Shown piece by piece: positions 32,707-33,691 of a stretch of 33,691 nt of DNA; position 1 is the stretch's first letter, and every line of letters starts with the position of its first letter. Under the pieces are notes generated by a model. That model saw nothing but the letters and a program-made list of their open reading frames with translations. It was not told the DNA's origin and searched no databases. Location of the stretch: NCBI GenBank assembly GCA_013289065.1, contig JABDAP010000024.1, positions 1 through 33,691 of the forward strand, given 5' to 3'. A program made the position numbers and the translations under genes. This DNA comes from Bacteroidota bacterium (GTDB lineage Bacteria; Bacteroidota; Bacteroidia; Chitinophagales; Chitinophagaceae).

Positions 32707-32734
32707 TTTTGTATCTTATTGAAATGATACAAAA
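32707..32734. promoter_or_regulatory. 9-bp inverted repeat TTTTGTATC / GATACAAAA upstream of the acetyltransferase gene
   Basis: Arms 32707-32715 and 32726-32734 are perfect, with a 10-nt spacer, and end 62 bp before the acetyltransferase start. The spacing (half-sites two helical turns apart, centre to centre about 19 bp) would suit a dimeric regulator; no hairpin-terminator T-run follows. It is adjacent to the palindrome at 32656-32699. Confidence 0.4.
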
Positions 32735-32796
32735 CCAATAATCCCCATCTATCCCAAACAAAAAAAGATTTTTTATTTCATCATTACATTTGATGC

Positions 32797-33477
32797 ATGA
32801 TCACTTTATTAGATAACCCTGCATGGGAAGCATTAAGCAGCAGGCAGAAGCATTTCAACTGCGGAAGCGATACGCTTAAATATTTTCCTGCAGAGGTAGC
32901 GCCATTCATTGCCATGGAAAAATGGGATGAGAACGATATGCAGGATCTCATAAAAAATATTCCAGCCGGCAGGCCGTTTTCTTTTATAGCAGCAATACAA
33001 AAAACACTGCCGCCGATATGCAGGATCATTTTTACCACACCGCTTTACCAGATGTATTGCCGGGTATTAAAACCATTTGAAGATCCGGGTATAGCGATCA
33101 GAAGTTTAGAGGTAAAAGATGTTCCGCAGATGCTTACACTCACAGCCAAAACAAAACCCGGCCCGTTTTATGAAAGAACGATCGAGTTTGGAAATTATAT
33201 TGGCATATTCAATGATGATGAACTGATCGCAATGGCAGGCGAACGTTTGAAAGTAAATGGATATAGCGAAGTAAGTGCGATCTGTACCAGCCACGAACAT
33301 TTGGGAAAAGGGTATGCATCTTATCTTTTATCAAAAGCAGCTGAACGGATCATTGCAGAAGGCGATGTTCCTTTTCTTCATGTAAGAACGGACAATGAGC
33401 GCGCCATTGAAGTGTATAAGAAAATGGGGTTCGAGATCCGTACAAAAATTGATTTTGCGATCTTTAAAAAAGAATGA
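32797..33477 (+). CDS. GNAT-family N-acetyltransferase, 226 aa
   Basis: An acetyl-CoA-dependent acyltransferase of the GNAT fold. The C-terminal half holds the domain: EVSAICTSHEHLGKGYASYLLSKAAERI, with the pyrophosphate-binding H-L-G-K-G-Y-A in place of the canonical R/Q-x-x-G-x-G/A, then FLHVRTDNERAIEVYKKMGFEIR, the FR47-type C-terminal strand-helix-strand. The first ~100 residues are not typical GNAT and may be a substrate-selecting part. The length is above the single-domain size of about 150 aa. Substrate unknown. It is preceded by a palindrome and an inverted repeat, and is probably monocistronic. Confidence 0.85.
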   Translation: MITLLDNPAWEALSSRQKHFNCGSDTLKYFPAEVAPFIAMEKWDENDMQDLIKNIPAGRPFSFIAAIQKTLPPICRIIFTTPLYQMYCRVLKPFEDPGIAIRSLEVKDVPQMLTLTAKTKPGPFYERTIEFGNYIGIFNDDELIAMAGERLKVNGYSEVSAICTSHEHLGKGYASYLLSKAAERIIAEGDVPFLHVRTDNERAIEVYKKMGFEIRTKIDFAIFKKE

Positions 33478-33587
33478 TCACCGGAATTTATTTTTCATTT
33501 CGTATATATTTTTTTGAAACCGCCCGCAAAAATTGAAAGTCTTTATAACCTTCAATTTTATAAGTATGGTGTCTTGACAGAAAATAA

Positions 33588-33691
33588 ATGGGTGTTTCCA
33601 GCGAAAGTATAAAAACATTACCGGTAATAAATACTGCAACAGAAACAGCCGGAGCAGGAAAAACTTCCAGGCAACCACATCCGGTTGGTTT
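33588..33691 (+). CDS. Possible 5' end of a further gene (partial)
   Basis: From the ATG at 33588 a frame stays open to the last base (MGVSSESIKTLPVINTATET...), about 34 codons. No family is recognisable in this stretch and no strong ribosome-binding site is seen, but such sites are often weak in Bacteroidota. The minus-strand ORF in the same place looks like its shadow. Confidence 0.35.
   Translation, partial: MGVSSESIKTLPVINTATETAGAGKTSRQPHPVG

Noticed and set aside
33478-33678. 66-aa minus-strand ORF at the end of the window
   Set aside because: Low-complexity hydrophobic and aromatic translation, opposite to a likelier partial plus-strand frame.
1-33691. tRNA or rRNA genes, insertion sequences, prophage or restriction/toxin modules
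   Set aside because: I scanned by eye for typical stems, GGTTCGA-type T-loops, transposase motifs and phage genes and recognised none; a tRNA search program would be decisive.

Overview
The window looks like a chromosomal segment of a Bacteroidota bacterium, most likely in or near the Chitinophagaceae; that family assignment is inference from overall gene content. The evidence is moderate-to-low GC, a TlpA/DUF4369 thioredoxin-fold protein, a SMUG2-like glycosylase (DUF4918), Tat-signal sugar isomerase and Gfo/Idh/MocA proteins, a giant adhesin with a type IX secretion (T9SS) type B sorting domain followed by PorP/SprF, and promoter words resembling the Bacteroidota TTTG / TAnnTTTG pattern. 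I recognised no rRNA, tRNA, CRISPR array, insertion sequence or prophage.

Layout. 1-9.6 kb is housekeeping and small conserved genes: the tail of an unknown gene coupled to a secreted amidase, a TlpA-like protein, a lipocalin-like secreted protein, a SMUG2-type glycosylase, a PHA-granule-type protein, a DUF1566 protein, an atypical SDR with a secreted cyanophycinase, several hypotheticals, a DUF3820 protein, a sugar phosphate isomerase-like protein and a NarL/LuxR response regulator. 9.8-14.6 kb is the most unusual part. A small XRE regulator diverges from a tight three-gene operon: a SET-domain protein, an ATP-grasp ligase, and an ATP-grasp ligase fused to a second SET domain. A lone ABC-type six-helix membrane domain without an ATPase follows. 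14.9-21.2 kb carries a Gfo/Idh/MocA oxidoreductase, RecQ, a YheT-type hydrolase and a MATE exporter. 21.6-26.5 kb is the T9SS adhesin with three exact-period 459-bp repeats, plus PorP/SprF. 26.5-33.7 kb holds small proteins (a stand-alone CBM48 domain and a third SET protein among them), a large M14-type metallopeptidase, a Sel1-repeat protein, a GNAT acetyltransferase and possibly the start of another gene.

How the genes may work together. The 10.5-13.6 kb operon is the best candidate for an undescribed system. Gene spacing (4 bp, then a 4-bp overlap), two paralogous D-Ala-D-Ala-ligase-like ATP-grasp modules and two SET modules with post-SET cysteines suggest one pathway that couples carboxylate-amine ligation with lysine or amine methylation. 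The substrate cannot be read from the sequence. The divergent XRE gene and two inverted repeats in the 416-bp divergent region suggest local control. Elsewhere, the adhesin and PorP/SprF form a familiar T9SS pair, and the SDR and cyanophycinase form a two-gene unit.

Many intergenic gaps hold long palindromes of several different sequence families. Some sit where terminators are expected and others do not, so they look like dispersed REP/MITE-like elements.
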